Assembly (NCBI GenBank): GCA_000433115.1
Contig: FR892160.1
Location: forward strand, 5,429 to 18,559
Direction of reading: 5' to 3'
DNA length: 13,131 nt
From: Ruminococcus sp. CAG:382
GTDB taxonomy: Bacteria > Bacillota > Clostridia > Oscillospirales > CAG-382
How positions within the stretch are numbered: the stretch's first letter is position 1; every line of letters begins with the position of its first letter. Shown one piece after another: positions 5,799-13,131 of the stretch. The notes under the pieces are model-generated. The model saw only the letters and a list, made by a program, of their open reading frames with translations. It did no database searches and was not told the DNA's origin. The translations under genes and the position numbers were made by a program.

Positions 5799-8430
5799 TC
5801 ACGGCGGAATTTTCGTCGTCTGGGAGCTTATTGTAATGCTCTGAACATACACGGTTATACGGTGTTGTCGCCCCGTATGTTCTGCCGGGCCATGTTTGTT
5901 CGTCGTAATAGTTCCAGAAGAACGGAACGTTTGGCGAGGACGGCATGAGATAATTGCGGGGCAGAAGCGAGGGGTCGATATAGGTGTATTGGCTGTCCGC
6001 AACATAAAGGTTGGTGCGGAACACACGCGGTTCGATTTTGCGGAATGCAACATCGACAAGGGAAGCCGACGGGCAGGCACAGCCATCGAGGCAGATTGCC
6101 TGTGTCGCTTTGTCCCACTTGACCATGACGTGAGTCGTACAGTAGTCTCTGGGTGCGTTTTCACGGGTGAAATAACCGACCTCCACCTTCGATTTTCCGC
6201 CGAGATAGGTTTCGATATCATGACGACAGGCGTCTGTTGCAAGTGCGCCGCTGAGCGTGCAGTATTCGACCTTCACTATGTCATAGGGCTGTACAAAGGT
6301 GCGCTGATAGCTCTTGCCGTTTGTTTTCATTTTGCCGTAGACGCGGTTCATGACCTCGATCCAGAGTCTGGTCGCAGGGTTATACGACATCTTGGAAAGA
6401 GATTTGTTGCTGTCGTAGCCAAACCATACAGCTGCGACATAATCAGGAGTCAGACCGACGAAATAACGGTCGCGGTCATCATTCGTGGAACCGGTTTTAC
6501 CGCCGACTTCAACATCCTTGTCGAACGTACGGTAGGTGCTGAAGGCAGAGTAACCGGTGCCGGTGGGTGAGCTGATGACGCTTTTGAGTATCTGCGTCAT
6601 GATAAATGCATTTTGTTCTGAGATTGCCTGAGTTTCTTCGCTTTCGCGGTTATCGATCAGTATCGCGCCGTTGGAATCACGCACCATGGAGAAGGTTTTG
6701 CCCTTGGCAACGGCACCGTCGTTGATAAACATGGTATAGCCCTGCGTTACCTCACGGACGGTGACACCTTCGGTAAACGAACCGAGCGCCATCGGTGAAA
6801 CGGCGATATCGGTTTTTACGGTTCCGCCGTATGATTTTGATTCAACGAGGGTTGTGAAGCCCAGTTTGGTTGTCAGGAATTCAAAGCATTCGTTAACACC
6901 GATCTGCTGTGCGAGACGTACTGCAGTGGTGTTGAGCGATTTCTGCACCGCGAAGACGGTGGAGACAAGTCCGTTGAAGCCGGCGGGCGTGTTGCCCGGC
7001 CAATATGTCTTTTCCTTTTCGTTGAATTCGGTAGGCGTGTCGTTGAGCGCTGAGCCGTAGGTTATCAGTCCTTTTTCGAGGGCAAGAGCATATATGGACA
7101 ACGGCTTTATCGATGAACCGCACTGGCGCTTTGACATCGTTGCGCGGTTCAGTCCGCGGCTTATAAGTTTTTCGCCTCTGCCGCCTACGATGCCGCGTAT
7201 ATTACCGTCGGCATCCGAGACGACCATTGCCGCCTGAGGTTTTATGCCGCTTGTTTCGGGAAAACAGCTGTCATCGCAGAATACCTCTTCCATAGCCGAC
7301 TGAATGACGGGGTCAAGGTTTGTGATTATCGTGAGACCGCCTGAATACACCTTGCGGCTGGCTGTTGTTTTATCTATGCCATAGCGTTCAATGAATTCGG
7401 CTATAACATCATCGATGACGGCGTCGATATAGTACGAATGAATGTTGCTTTCGCTTGAAGAAGTGTCGTTTTTGCGGTTCTGGCTGAGATAGAGCGGGAC
7501 GTTGTACGCCGCGTCGAATTCCTCTTGAGATATCGCTTCCTGCGCCAGCATTTCTTTCAGGATGAGGTTGCGGCGCTTCAGGTTGTTGTCGGGGTTGCGG
7601 AGCGGGTCGTAATACGTCGGATATTTCGGTATGGATGCGATAGCGGCGCATTCGACGAGCGAAAGCTCCGAAACGTCTTTTCCGAAATAGGCGTCAGCAG
7701 CCGCCTGAACGCCGTTACTGTTCTGCGACAGATAAACAATGTTCAGATACATTTCGATTATCTGAGTTTTTGAATACTTGGTCTCAACATTGAGGGCGCG
7801 GAATATCTCCTGTACTTTGCGCTGTATCGTTGTTTCATTGTCGCCGGAGGCATTCTTGATGAGCTGCTGCGTCAGTGTTGAACCGCCGTACTGACCGCCG
7901 CCGGGCAGAAAGAAGTTGAGTATCGCGCCGACAGTACGTTTTATGTCAACGCCCTTGTGTTCGTAAAAGCGCTTGTCCTCAATGCATATGACTGCGTCGA
8001 TCAGGTTCTGCGGAATATCCTTGTAGTCGACCCAAAGTCTGTTTTCGCTTCCGTGCAGGGTGTCGTCGGGAAGAAGCACCTCATTTCCGGAATCGTCAAC
8101 GTAATACATCGTCGTGTTGAGGTCGCTGTCGAATTTGAGGTTGTCAAGCCCTTCGTAGTTCGGATCGATGTAGTTTTGTATATACAGCGAAAAGGCGCAG
8201 CATACCACCACGCCGGTGATTATTACGACGAGTATTACAGTAAGGAATATTTCTACTGTCCAGGCAAGAAGCTTGCAGAGTACGAGAAGCAGCACCTTAA
8301 GAGGGTACCAAAGTGTGCTTTTGGCAATCAACGCGCTGATCCTGCCTGCCTTTTTTGCGCGTGCTTTGAATTCAACGTTGCCGAGCAGGGGCTTTTTCTG
8401 TTTGCTTTCGGGTTTCCTGTTGTTGTCCAT
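5782..8430 (-). CDS. Class A penicillin-binding protein (bifunctional transglycosylase/transpeptidase, PBP1A-like)
   Basis: The product has 882 residues. It polymerises lipid II into glycan strands and crosslinks their peptides at the outer face of the membrane. A basic cytoplasmic head (about 1-50) precedes one strong membrane helix (about 57-90). The GT51 domain follows, with IEDKRFYEHKGVD (catalytic Glu151), GGSTLTQQL, the KVQEIFRAL motif and IIEMYLNIVYL. The transpeptidase domain has all three active-site motifs: SSIK (Ser439, Lys442), SLN, and KTGS starting at Lys645. The protein ends in a tail of about 160 residues with seven cysteines (from Cys724 to Cys862) and aromatic/Pro-rich segments, where a class A PBP often has a linker or accessory domain. 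Its ATG lies 2 nt after the dnaE stop, with AAAGG about 7 nt upstream. Both enzymatic activities look intact. Confidence 0.95.
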   Translation of the reverse strand: MDNNRKPESKQKKPLLGNVEFKARAKKAGRISALIAKSTLWYPLKVLLLVLCKLLAWTVEIFLTVILVVIITGVVVCCAFSLYIQNYIDPNYEGLDNLKFDSDLNTTMYYVDDSGNEVLLPDDTLHGSENRLWVDYKDIPQNLIDAVICIEDKRFYEHKGVDIKRTVGAILNFFLPGGGQYGGSTLTQQLIKNASGDNETTIQRKVQEIFRALNVETKYSKTQIIEMYLNIVYLSQNSNGVQAAADAYFGKDVSELSLVECAAIASIPKYPTYYDPLRNPDNNLKRRNLILKEMLAQEAISQEEFDAAYNVPLYLSQNRKNDTSSSESNIHSYYIDAVIDDVIAEFIERYGIDKTTASRKVYSGGLTIITNLDPVIQSAMEEVFCDDSCFPETSGIKPQAAMVVSDADGNIRGIVGGRGEKLISRGLNRATMSKRQCGSSIKPLSIYALALEKGLITYGSALNDTPTEFNEKEKTYWPGNTPAGFNGLVSTVFAVQKSLNTTAVRLAQQIGVNECFEFLTTKLGFTTLVESKSYGGTVKTDIAVSPMALGSFTEGVTVREVTQGYTMFINDGAVAKGKTFSMVRDSNGAILIDNRESEETQAISEQNAFIMTQILKSVISSPTGTGYSAFSTYRTFDKDVEVGGKTGSTNDDRDRYFVGLTPDYVAAVWFGYDSNKSLSKMSYNPATRLWIEVMNRVYGKMKTNGKSYQRTFVQPYDIVKVEYCTLSGALATDACRHDIETYLGGKSKVEVGYFTRENAPRDYCTTHVMVKWDKATQAICLDGCACPSASLVDVAFRKIEPRVFRTNLYVADSQYTYIDPSLLPRNYLMPSSPNVPFFWNYYDEQTWPGRTYGATTPYNRVCSEHYNKLPDDENSAVNEGLE

Positions 8431-8432
8431 TC

Positions 8433-11400
8433 TTAACCTTTCACCGCCGCGCAGCCTTTGCCGAGATCGGCTTCAAGCTGTTCCAGCAGAGTATCCGAAA
8501 CGGTGACGAAAATCTGTCTGCTTTCTTCGATTTTGCCTGTCGCGGTACGGTATATGCGCACACGCGCCGTTCCGGGATGATTTTTCAGCGTTTTCACGGC
8601 TAAATTATAAAAACGCTCATTTTCGGGAGTTATTTTGAGATATACGGTGCGGTTGTCGAAGCGGCTGTCGTCTTCGGCAATGCGTGCGGTCTGAAGCAGA
8701 AAACGCAAAACGTCGTCGCCCTGACCGTCAAACGGTTCTTCAAGCGAGGCGTTTCCCACAAGCACGACGATCGTACCTTCTTTCAGGATCGGACCGTATT
8801 TTTCAAGCATCGTCGGAAATACAACTATCTCAGCTTCACCCGAAAGATCTTCAACCTCAAGATATGCCATAAGACTGTTTTTTTTCGTCATTTTCGGGCG
8901 ATTGCGTTTTATGCGGCAGAGAAGCGATACCGATGCTTTCTCAGGTATTATACCGTCTTTCAGCCTCGAATACAAGTCTTTTATCAAAATTGATTTTGAC
9001 TTTTTTGCATCATGAGAGTACTGCTGCAACGGATGTCCTGAAAAATAGACGCCCATATATTGCTTTTCGAATTCGAGCAAAGACGGCTTGTCGTATTCGC
9101 CGATATCGGGTATTTCGATTTCAAACGGTGCGAAATCGTTTCCGCCTATGTCGGCAAGCGAAAGTTGATCGGAGCGTCGGTAGCTCCGCGTTTGTGACAG
9201 TGTTGAAAACGCACGGTCGAGAGCCGCATTTGCCGATTTGCGTTTTACGCCCAGAGAGGTCATTGCTCCGCACAGCACGAGTGCCGATGCCATCTGTTTT
9301 GTGCCGGCGTCGGCGGTACGAAGCAGAAAATCACTCATATCGGTGAATTTCCCGTTTTCGTTGCGTTCGTTTACAATGAATTCCGCGTAACCGTCGCCGA
9401 CGTTTTTTACTGCCATCAGGCCGAATCTTATGTGGTCGCCCACAACCGCAAAGCCCTTTTCGCTTTCGTTGACGTCGGGCGGCAGCACGGCGATGCCCAT
9501 ATCGCGGCAGACGGAAATATATTCGTTTATTTTGGTTGCGCTTCCCGCGACGGATGTGAGGAGCGCGCACATATATTCCTTCGGGTAATGACATTTCAGA
9601 TATGCCGTGCGGTATGCAACGACGGCATATGCGGCGGCATGGCTTTTGTTGAAAGCATAGGAAGCAAACGACGACATCGAGTCGAAAAGCGCGTTTGCGT
9701 CGTCAGCCGGAATGCCGTTTTTTTTGCAGCCTTCAATAAACGTCACACGTTCTTTTTCCATTTCTACGTGCTTTTTCTTTGCCATTGCGCGGCGTACGAT
9801 ATCCGCTCTGCCGTAGGAATAGCCGGCAAGAGCGCGGAATATCTGCATTACCTGCTCCTGATATATGATGCATCCGCAGGTGGTGTCGAGAATAGGCTTC
9901 AAAAGCGGAGATATATACTTCACTTTTGTCATGTCACGGCGGTTTTCGAGGAATGTGTCGATCGAATCGGCGGGACCGGGACGGTAAAGCGAGATCACGG
10001 AAATTATATCTTCAAGGCAATGCGGCTTCAGCTTTTGCAGAAGAGAACGCATACCGCTGCTTTCAAGCTGAAAAAGACCTACCGCGTCTCCGCGTGACAG
10101 CATCTCATAGGTTGCATCGTCATCAAGAGGTATATCGGCAATGTCAAAATCCGGATCTGATTTTCTGGCGTAGACCTCGGCGTTACGGATTATCGTGAGA
10201 TACCTCAGCCCGAGGAAGTCGATTTTCAGAAGTCCCAGCTCTGCCACGGTTGTCATCCCGAACTGTGTCACGGGAACGCCGTCGTTGACGGAAAGAGGAA
10301 CATAATCGGTGGTAGGGAGGTCGGTTATCACAACTCCGGTGGCATGTGTCGATGAATTGCGGGGACGTCCCTCAAGTTTTGAAACAAAATCGATGAGCTG
10401 ACCGACATTTCGGTCGTTTTCTGCCCGTTCCTTCAGCTCCGGCGAACGTTCGAGAGCGGATTTCAATGTTATGCCGAAGTCACGCGGAATGAGCTTTGCG
10501 ATTGCGTCAACGTCAGCATATTTCATATCGAGTGCACGTCCGGCATCGCGGACGGCTGCGCGGCAGGCAAGAGTGTCGAATGTAATGATCTGCGCGACAT
10601 GATCGGAGCCGTATTTATCGCTTACATATGAAATAACCTCACCTCTGCGTTCATCGCAGAAATCGATGTCGATATCGGGCATGCTGACGCGTTCCGGATT
10701 GAGCAGACGTTCAAACAGCAGACCGTACCGTAGAGGGTCCACTTCGGTGATATTCAGGCAATACGCCGTAAGGCTTCCGACGGCGCTCCCTCTTCCGGGT
10801 CCTACGGATATACCGCGGCGTTTTGCGTACGAGACAAAATCCCATGTTATGAGGAAATAGTCGTCAAAGCCCATTGAATGTATGACGGAAAGCTCATATT
10901 CGAGACGTGAAACGTATTCCGTCCTGTTTTCAGGTTTTCCGACATACATTTCAAGCCCGTCGAAGGAGAGCTTTTTCAGATAGTCGGCGGAAGTGAAGCC
11001 CGCCGGCGGATCGAACCGCGGCAGATGAAGATGACTGAAATCGTATCTGAAATCGCACATTTCGGCGATTTTCACTGTGTTTTCGACAGCTTCCGGTATG
11101 TCGGCAAAAAGCGCTTCCATCTCATCGGCGGATTTGATATAAAATTCGCTTCCCGGCATACCGAATGCGGAATCGTAGTAGGAATTGGCTGTGCCGATTG
11201 CCATGAGCAGTTTTTGCGTCGGTGCGTTTTCCCGCTTCGTGTAATGCACGTCGTTGGTTGCGACGATAGGAATGTCAAGCTCACGGGCGAGCTTTATCAG
11301 CTTGCGGTTGATTTCTTCCTGTCGTTCTACGCCGTTTCGCTGTATTTCAATATAAAAATCGCCTCCGAATATCTCCTTCATACGCATGGCATGAGCACGA

Positions 11401-11861
11401 GCCGTATCAGGTCTGTCCTGCATGAGCGGACGCGCGATTATTCCGGAAATACATGCGGACAGTGCGATGAGTCCTTCACTGTGACGCGAGAGCATTTCGA
11501 AATCGGTCCGCGGACGGTTGTAAAAGCCGTGTATGAATGCTTCTGATACTATTTTCGTGAGGTTTTTATATCCCGTTTCGTTTTTTGCAAGCAGAACAAG
11601 ATGATGCGGCGCATTTGTCGGAGACGTGGTTTTTATATGTGCGCCCTCGGGTGCGACATAGGTTTCACATCCGATTATCGGTTTTATACCTTCGGCGACA
11701 CACGCTTTGTAGAAATCAACAGCGCCGTAAAGGGCACCGTGATCGGTTATGGCGACAGCGGTCTGACCCTGCTTTTTTACGGTTTCCGGCAGGGTAGATA
11801 TGCGGCATTCGCCGTCAAGCAGGCTGTATTCGGTGTGAAGATGAAGATGAACGAAGGGCAT
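8433..11861 (-). CDS. dnaE: DNA polymerase III alpha subunit DnaE (DnaE1-type)
   Basis: The 1142 residues are a full-length C-family replicative DNA polymerase. The N-terminal PHP domain starts HLHLHTEYSLLDG and keeps the metal-site residues: H7, H9, D16, H41, E66, H87, C137, D204 and H206. The palm carries GPGRGSAVGS and PDIDIDF (Asp396, Asp398); the third catalytic Asp is in LLKIDFLGL (Asp548). Fingers motifs include RPGPADSIDTF, CGCIIYQEQVM and RRAMAKKK. A C-terminal OB fold is seen at about 970-1025 (VSLLCRIKRNRPKMTKKNSLMAYLEVEDLSGEAEIVVF). The expected beta-clamp motif is degenerate (QLSLAD, Q899-D904). ATG 11861 gives the standard N-terminus and lies 8 nt after the whiA stop; the Shine-Dalgarno sequence is weak, so coupling to whiA is likely. 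In Clostridia this type often works with PolC. Confidence 0.97.
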   Translation of the reverse strand: MPFVHLHLHTEYSLLDGECRISTLPETVKKQGQTAVAITDHGALYGAVDFYKACVAEGIKPIIGCETYVAPEGAHIKTTSPTNAPHHLVLLAKNETGYKNLTKIVSEAFIHGFYNRPRTDFEMLSRHSEGLIALSACISGIIARPLMQDRPDTARAHAMRMKEIFGGDFYIEIQRNGVERQEEINRKLIKLARELDIPIVATNDVHYTKRENAPTQKLLMAIGTANSYYDSAFGMPGSEFYIKSADEMEALFADIPEAVENTVKIAEMCDFRYDFSHLHLPRFDPPAGFTSADYLKKLSFDGLEMYVGKPENRTEYVSRLEYELSVIHSMGFDDYFLITWDFVSYAKRRGISVGPGRGSAVGSLTAYCLNITEVDPLRYGLLFERLLNPERVSMPDIDIDFCDERRGEVISYVSDKYGSDHVAQIITFDTLACRAAVRDAGRALDMKYADVDAIAKLIPRDFGITLKSALERSPELKERAENDRNVGQLIDFVSKLEGRPRNSSTHATGVVITDLPTTDYVPLSVNDGVPVTQFGMTTVAELGLLKIDFLGLRYLTIIRNAEVYARKSDPDFDIADIPLDDDATYEMLSRGDAVGLFQLESSGMRSLLQKLKPHCLEDIISVISLYRPGPADSIDTFLENRRDMTKVKYISPLLKPILDTTCGCIIYQEQVMQIFRALAGYSYGRADIVRRAMAKKKHVEMEKERVTFIEGCKKNGIPADDANALFDSMSSFASYAFNKSHAAAYAVVAYRTAYLKCHYPKEYMCALLTSVAGSATKINEYISVCRDMGIAVLPPDVNESEKGFAVVGDHIRFGLMAVKNVGDGYAEFIVNERNENGKFTDMSDFLLRTADAGTKQMASALVLCGAMTSLGVKRKSANAALDRAFSTLSQTRSYRRSDQLSLADIGGNDFAPFEIEIPDIGEYDKPSLLEFEKQYMGVYFSGHPLQQYSHDAKKSKSILIKDLYSRLKDGIIPEKASVSLLCRIKRNRPKMTKKNSLMAYLEVEDLSGEAEIVVFPTMLEKYGPILKEGTIVVLVGNASLEEPFDGQGDDVLRFLLQTARIAEDDSRFDNRTVYLKITPENERFYNLAVKTLKNHPGTARVRIYRTATGKIEESRQIFVTVSDTLLEQLEADLGKGCAAVKG

Positions 11862-11869
11862 TTCTTCTG

Positions 11870-12538
11870 TTACTCCCCGTCGGCTTCCTCCGTAAGGCGG
11901 TGCAGACGGTGGTTAAGCCCCGATTTTGTGATTGGTGTGGGAAACATGTTTTTGAGCTCGTCAAGTGACATTTCCGGATACTGCAGGCGTATTTCGGCAG
12001 TTTCGACCAGCTCGGCTGAAAGCAGCTGCAGTTTTTTTGTCTTTATCAGCTTTTTTATTGCCGCAACCTGTCTTGCGGAAGCGTCAGCCGCACGTGAGCA
12101 GTTTGCAAGGTCGGCATTGGTGCGTCGGTTGGCATCGGCACTCATACCTTTTATTACCTTCAGTTCCATAAGCTGAAGCGAATATCTGGATGCACCGATA
12201 AGCGCCATGAAATCTTCGATTTTTGAGGAATCACGCAGGTACAGAATTTGCTGATGTCGCCAGACGCCGTCGGATGGAGGTATACCCTCACTTTCGAGGA
12301 TTTCGCGTATCAGTGCCAGTGCTTCACTTTTTGTGCGGAAGCAGATGTAATATTGCTTTGCCGGATCGGACATCGTGCCGCAGGCGACAAACGCGCCTCT
12401 CAGCCACGCGCCCGTGTCCTGAGCACATACCGATTCATACGGTCTGAGATTGACGCCGCATTCGTATGCGTCGCGACAGCATTGCCTTTTTGTTTCTATC
12501 GCGGTCAGATAGGTTTTCAGGTCGGTCGAATATGACAT
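11870..12538 (-). CDS. whiA: WhiA-family DNA-binding regulator, internally shortened
   Basis: WhiA joins a degenerate LAGLIDADG homing-endonuclease fold to a C-terminal helix-turn-helix and influences division, sporulation or chromosome segregation in Gram-positives. Recognisable parts are the short N-terminus (MSYSTDLKTYL, then a CC pair), the second LAGLIDADG motif (AWLRGAFVACGTMSDPAKQYYI), FMALIGAS, and the HTH region (ASARQVAAIKKL and FPTPITKSGLNHRLHRL). At 222 residues it is roughly 90 shorter than the usual 310 or so: CC(RD)AYE runs almost directly into the second motif, so the first LAGLIDADG half is missing. The frame is otherwise open and conserved, so this looks like a divergent family form rather than a fresh break. 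Its ATG shares one base with the murB stop (TAATG) and is preceded by AGGA. Neighbours murB and dnaE support the call. Confidence 0.82.
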   Translation of the reverse strand: MSYSTDLKTYLTAIETKRQCCRDAYECGVNLRPYESVCAQDTGAWLRGAFVACGTMSDPAKQYYICFRTKSEALALIREILESEGIPPSDGVWRHQQILYLRDSSKIEDFMALIGASRYSLQLMELKVIKGMSADANRRTNADLANCSRAADASARQVAAIKKLIKTKKLQLLSAELVETAEIRLQYPEMSLDELKNMFPTPITKSGLNHRLHRLTEEADGE

Positions 12539-13131
12539 TATTCACGTCCTATTATGCGTATTTCTTCTTCAAGTAAAACACCGGTTTTTTCAAAAACCGT
12601 TTTTTTGACAAGCTGCACGAGATCAAGTATGTCGCGGCTGGTCGCGCCTCCGCTGTTGACTATGAATCCGGCGTGCTTTTCTGAAACCTGTGCGCCGCCT
12701 ACGGACATCCCCTTGAGTCCGCAGTCGGAGATCAGCTTGCCGGCAAAATTTCCGGCAGGCCGCTTGAATGTGCTGCCGCAGCTCGGTTTGTCAAGCGGCT
12801 GAGTCGTCATGCGGCGGTTCATCAGATCGTCCATTGCGGAAGAAATAACTTCTTTATTGCCGCTTTGCAGAGAAAAAGCGGCTGAGAGCAGTATGTATCT
12901 CGTGCTTTGCAGCTTGCTTGTGCGGTACCCGAGGTCAAGATCGTCCTTGGAAAGCGTTGTGACTTTTCCGTCGGGAGTGAAAACGACCGCGTTTTCGATT
13001 ATGTCGGCGATCTCACCGCCGTATGCTCCGGCATTCATAAAAACACCGCCGCCGACCGTTCCGGGTATGCCGTATAAAAATTCGCATCCGGCAAGTGATG
13101 CGTCGCGCGCGGCAACAGCCACGGATGTCAG
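12538..13131 (-). CDS. murB: UDP-N-acetylenolpyruvoylglucosamine reductase MurB, type II (5' partial)
   Basis: MurB uses NADPH and FAD to reduce UDP-GlcNAc-enolpyruvate to UDP-MurNAc, the second committed step of peptidoglycan precursor synthesis, in the cytoplasm. The frame is open to the window edge, so the start and the N-terminal FAD-binding part lie outside; about 197 residues are visible. They include the end of the FAD domain (EFLYGIPGTVGGGVFMNAGAYGGE), the type II signature YRTS (in LGYRTSKLQ), the proton-donor Ser in SCGSTFKRP, LISDCGLKGMSVGGAQVSEKHAGFIVN, and the C-terminal catalytic Glu in LEEEIRIIG. An internal GTG at 13122 is not a real start, because the conserved family sequence continues upstream of it. 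It is the first visible gene of the minus-strand train, and its stop overlaps the whiA start by one base. Confidence 0.96.
   Translation of the reverse strand: MTSVAVAARDASLAGCEFLYGIPGTVGGGVFMNAGAYGGEIADIIENAVVFTPDGKVTTLSKDDLDLGYRTSKLQSTRYILLSAAFSLQSGNKEVISSAMDDLMNRRMTTQPLDKPSCGSTFKRPAGNFAGKLISDCGLKGMSVGGAQVSEKHAGFIVNSGGATSRDILDLVQLVKKTVFEKTGVLLEEEIRIIGRE

Noticed and set aside
5896..6570. 224-residue open frame on the plus strand inside the PBP gene
   Set aside because: It lies opposite the end of the transpeptidase domain and the Cys-rich tail. Its composition looks like the mirrored reading of that gene, and there is no promoter or Shine-Dalgarno sequence.
9432..10097. 221-residue open frame on the plus strand inside dnaE
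   Set aside because: It is antisense to the conserved fingers region of DnaE. The long frame follows from codon bias of the real gene.
11601..12176. 191-residue open frame on the plus strand across the dnaE/whiA junction
   Set aside because: It spans two real genes on the other strand and shows no motif or start signal.
12538..13122. MurB as a complete short protein starting at GTG 13122
   Set aside because: The frame stays open to the window edge with family-like residues, and the N-terminal FAD-binding half would be missing, so the gene simply runs off the window.

Overview
This is a chromosomal core-gene window from a low-to-mid G+C Gram-positive bacterium, most likely a spore-forming member of the Clostridia, possibly an uncultured gut lineage. 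The case rests on the gene set: an FtsK/SpoIIIE-type DNA translocase with a long acidic linker, a CotF-like/ferritin-like protein of the kind found in clostridial spore coats, a WhiA-family regulator next to murB, a type II MurB, a class A penicillin-binding protein with a Cys-rich C-terminal tail, and a split ThrE-type exporter. Shine-Dalgarno sequences are clear at several starts. I see no tRNA or rRNA gene, CRISPR array, insertion sequence, prophage gene or attachment site.

Left part, plus strand (2-3643). The window opens inside an ftsK/spoIIIE-like gene. A 22-bp tandem duplication at 2067-2109 shifts the reading frame, so the gene is split into a membrane and motor part (2-2140) and a C-terminal part carrying the DNA-reading winged helix (2148-2606). 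A small predicted lipoprotein (2603-3151) overlaps the end of ftsK by 4 bp. A 12-bp hairpin (3156-3186) follows. Its 3' arm is also the ribosome binding site of the next gene, a four-helix ferritin-like/CotF-like protein (3194-3643). A strong symmetric hairpin at 3676-3720 then separates the convergent gene groups.

Right part, minus strand (13131 down to 3735). Seven genes read leftward almost without gaps: murB (5' end outside the window), whiA, dnaE, a class A PBP, the two halves of a ThrE-like exporter, and a xylose-isomerase-like TIM-barrel protein. Junctions range from short overlaps (1 and 4 bp, and 17 bp if the first start is used at the PBP/exporter join) to a 10-bp gap. This suggests one transcript ending at the shared terminator. 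MurB makes UDP-MurNAc and the PBP polymerises and crosslinks the product, so cell-wall synthesis frames the replicative polymerase DnaE and the WhiA regulator. The exporter pair and the TIM-barrel enzyme at the end have no obvious link to that theme.

The points most worth a second look are the ftsK frameshift by tandem duplication, the internally shortened WhiA, the absence of rapZ and yvcK between murB and whiA, and the hairpin that overlaps a ribosome binding site. I found no clearly new multi-gene system; most of the window is conserved housekeeping content.
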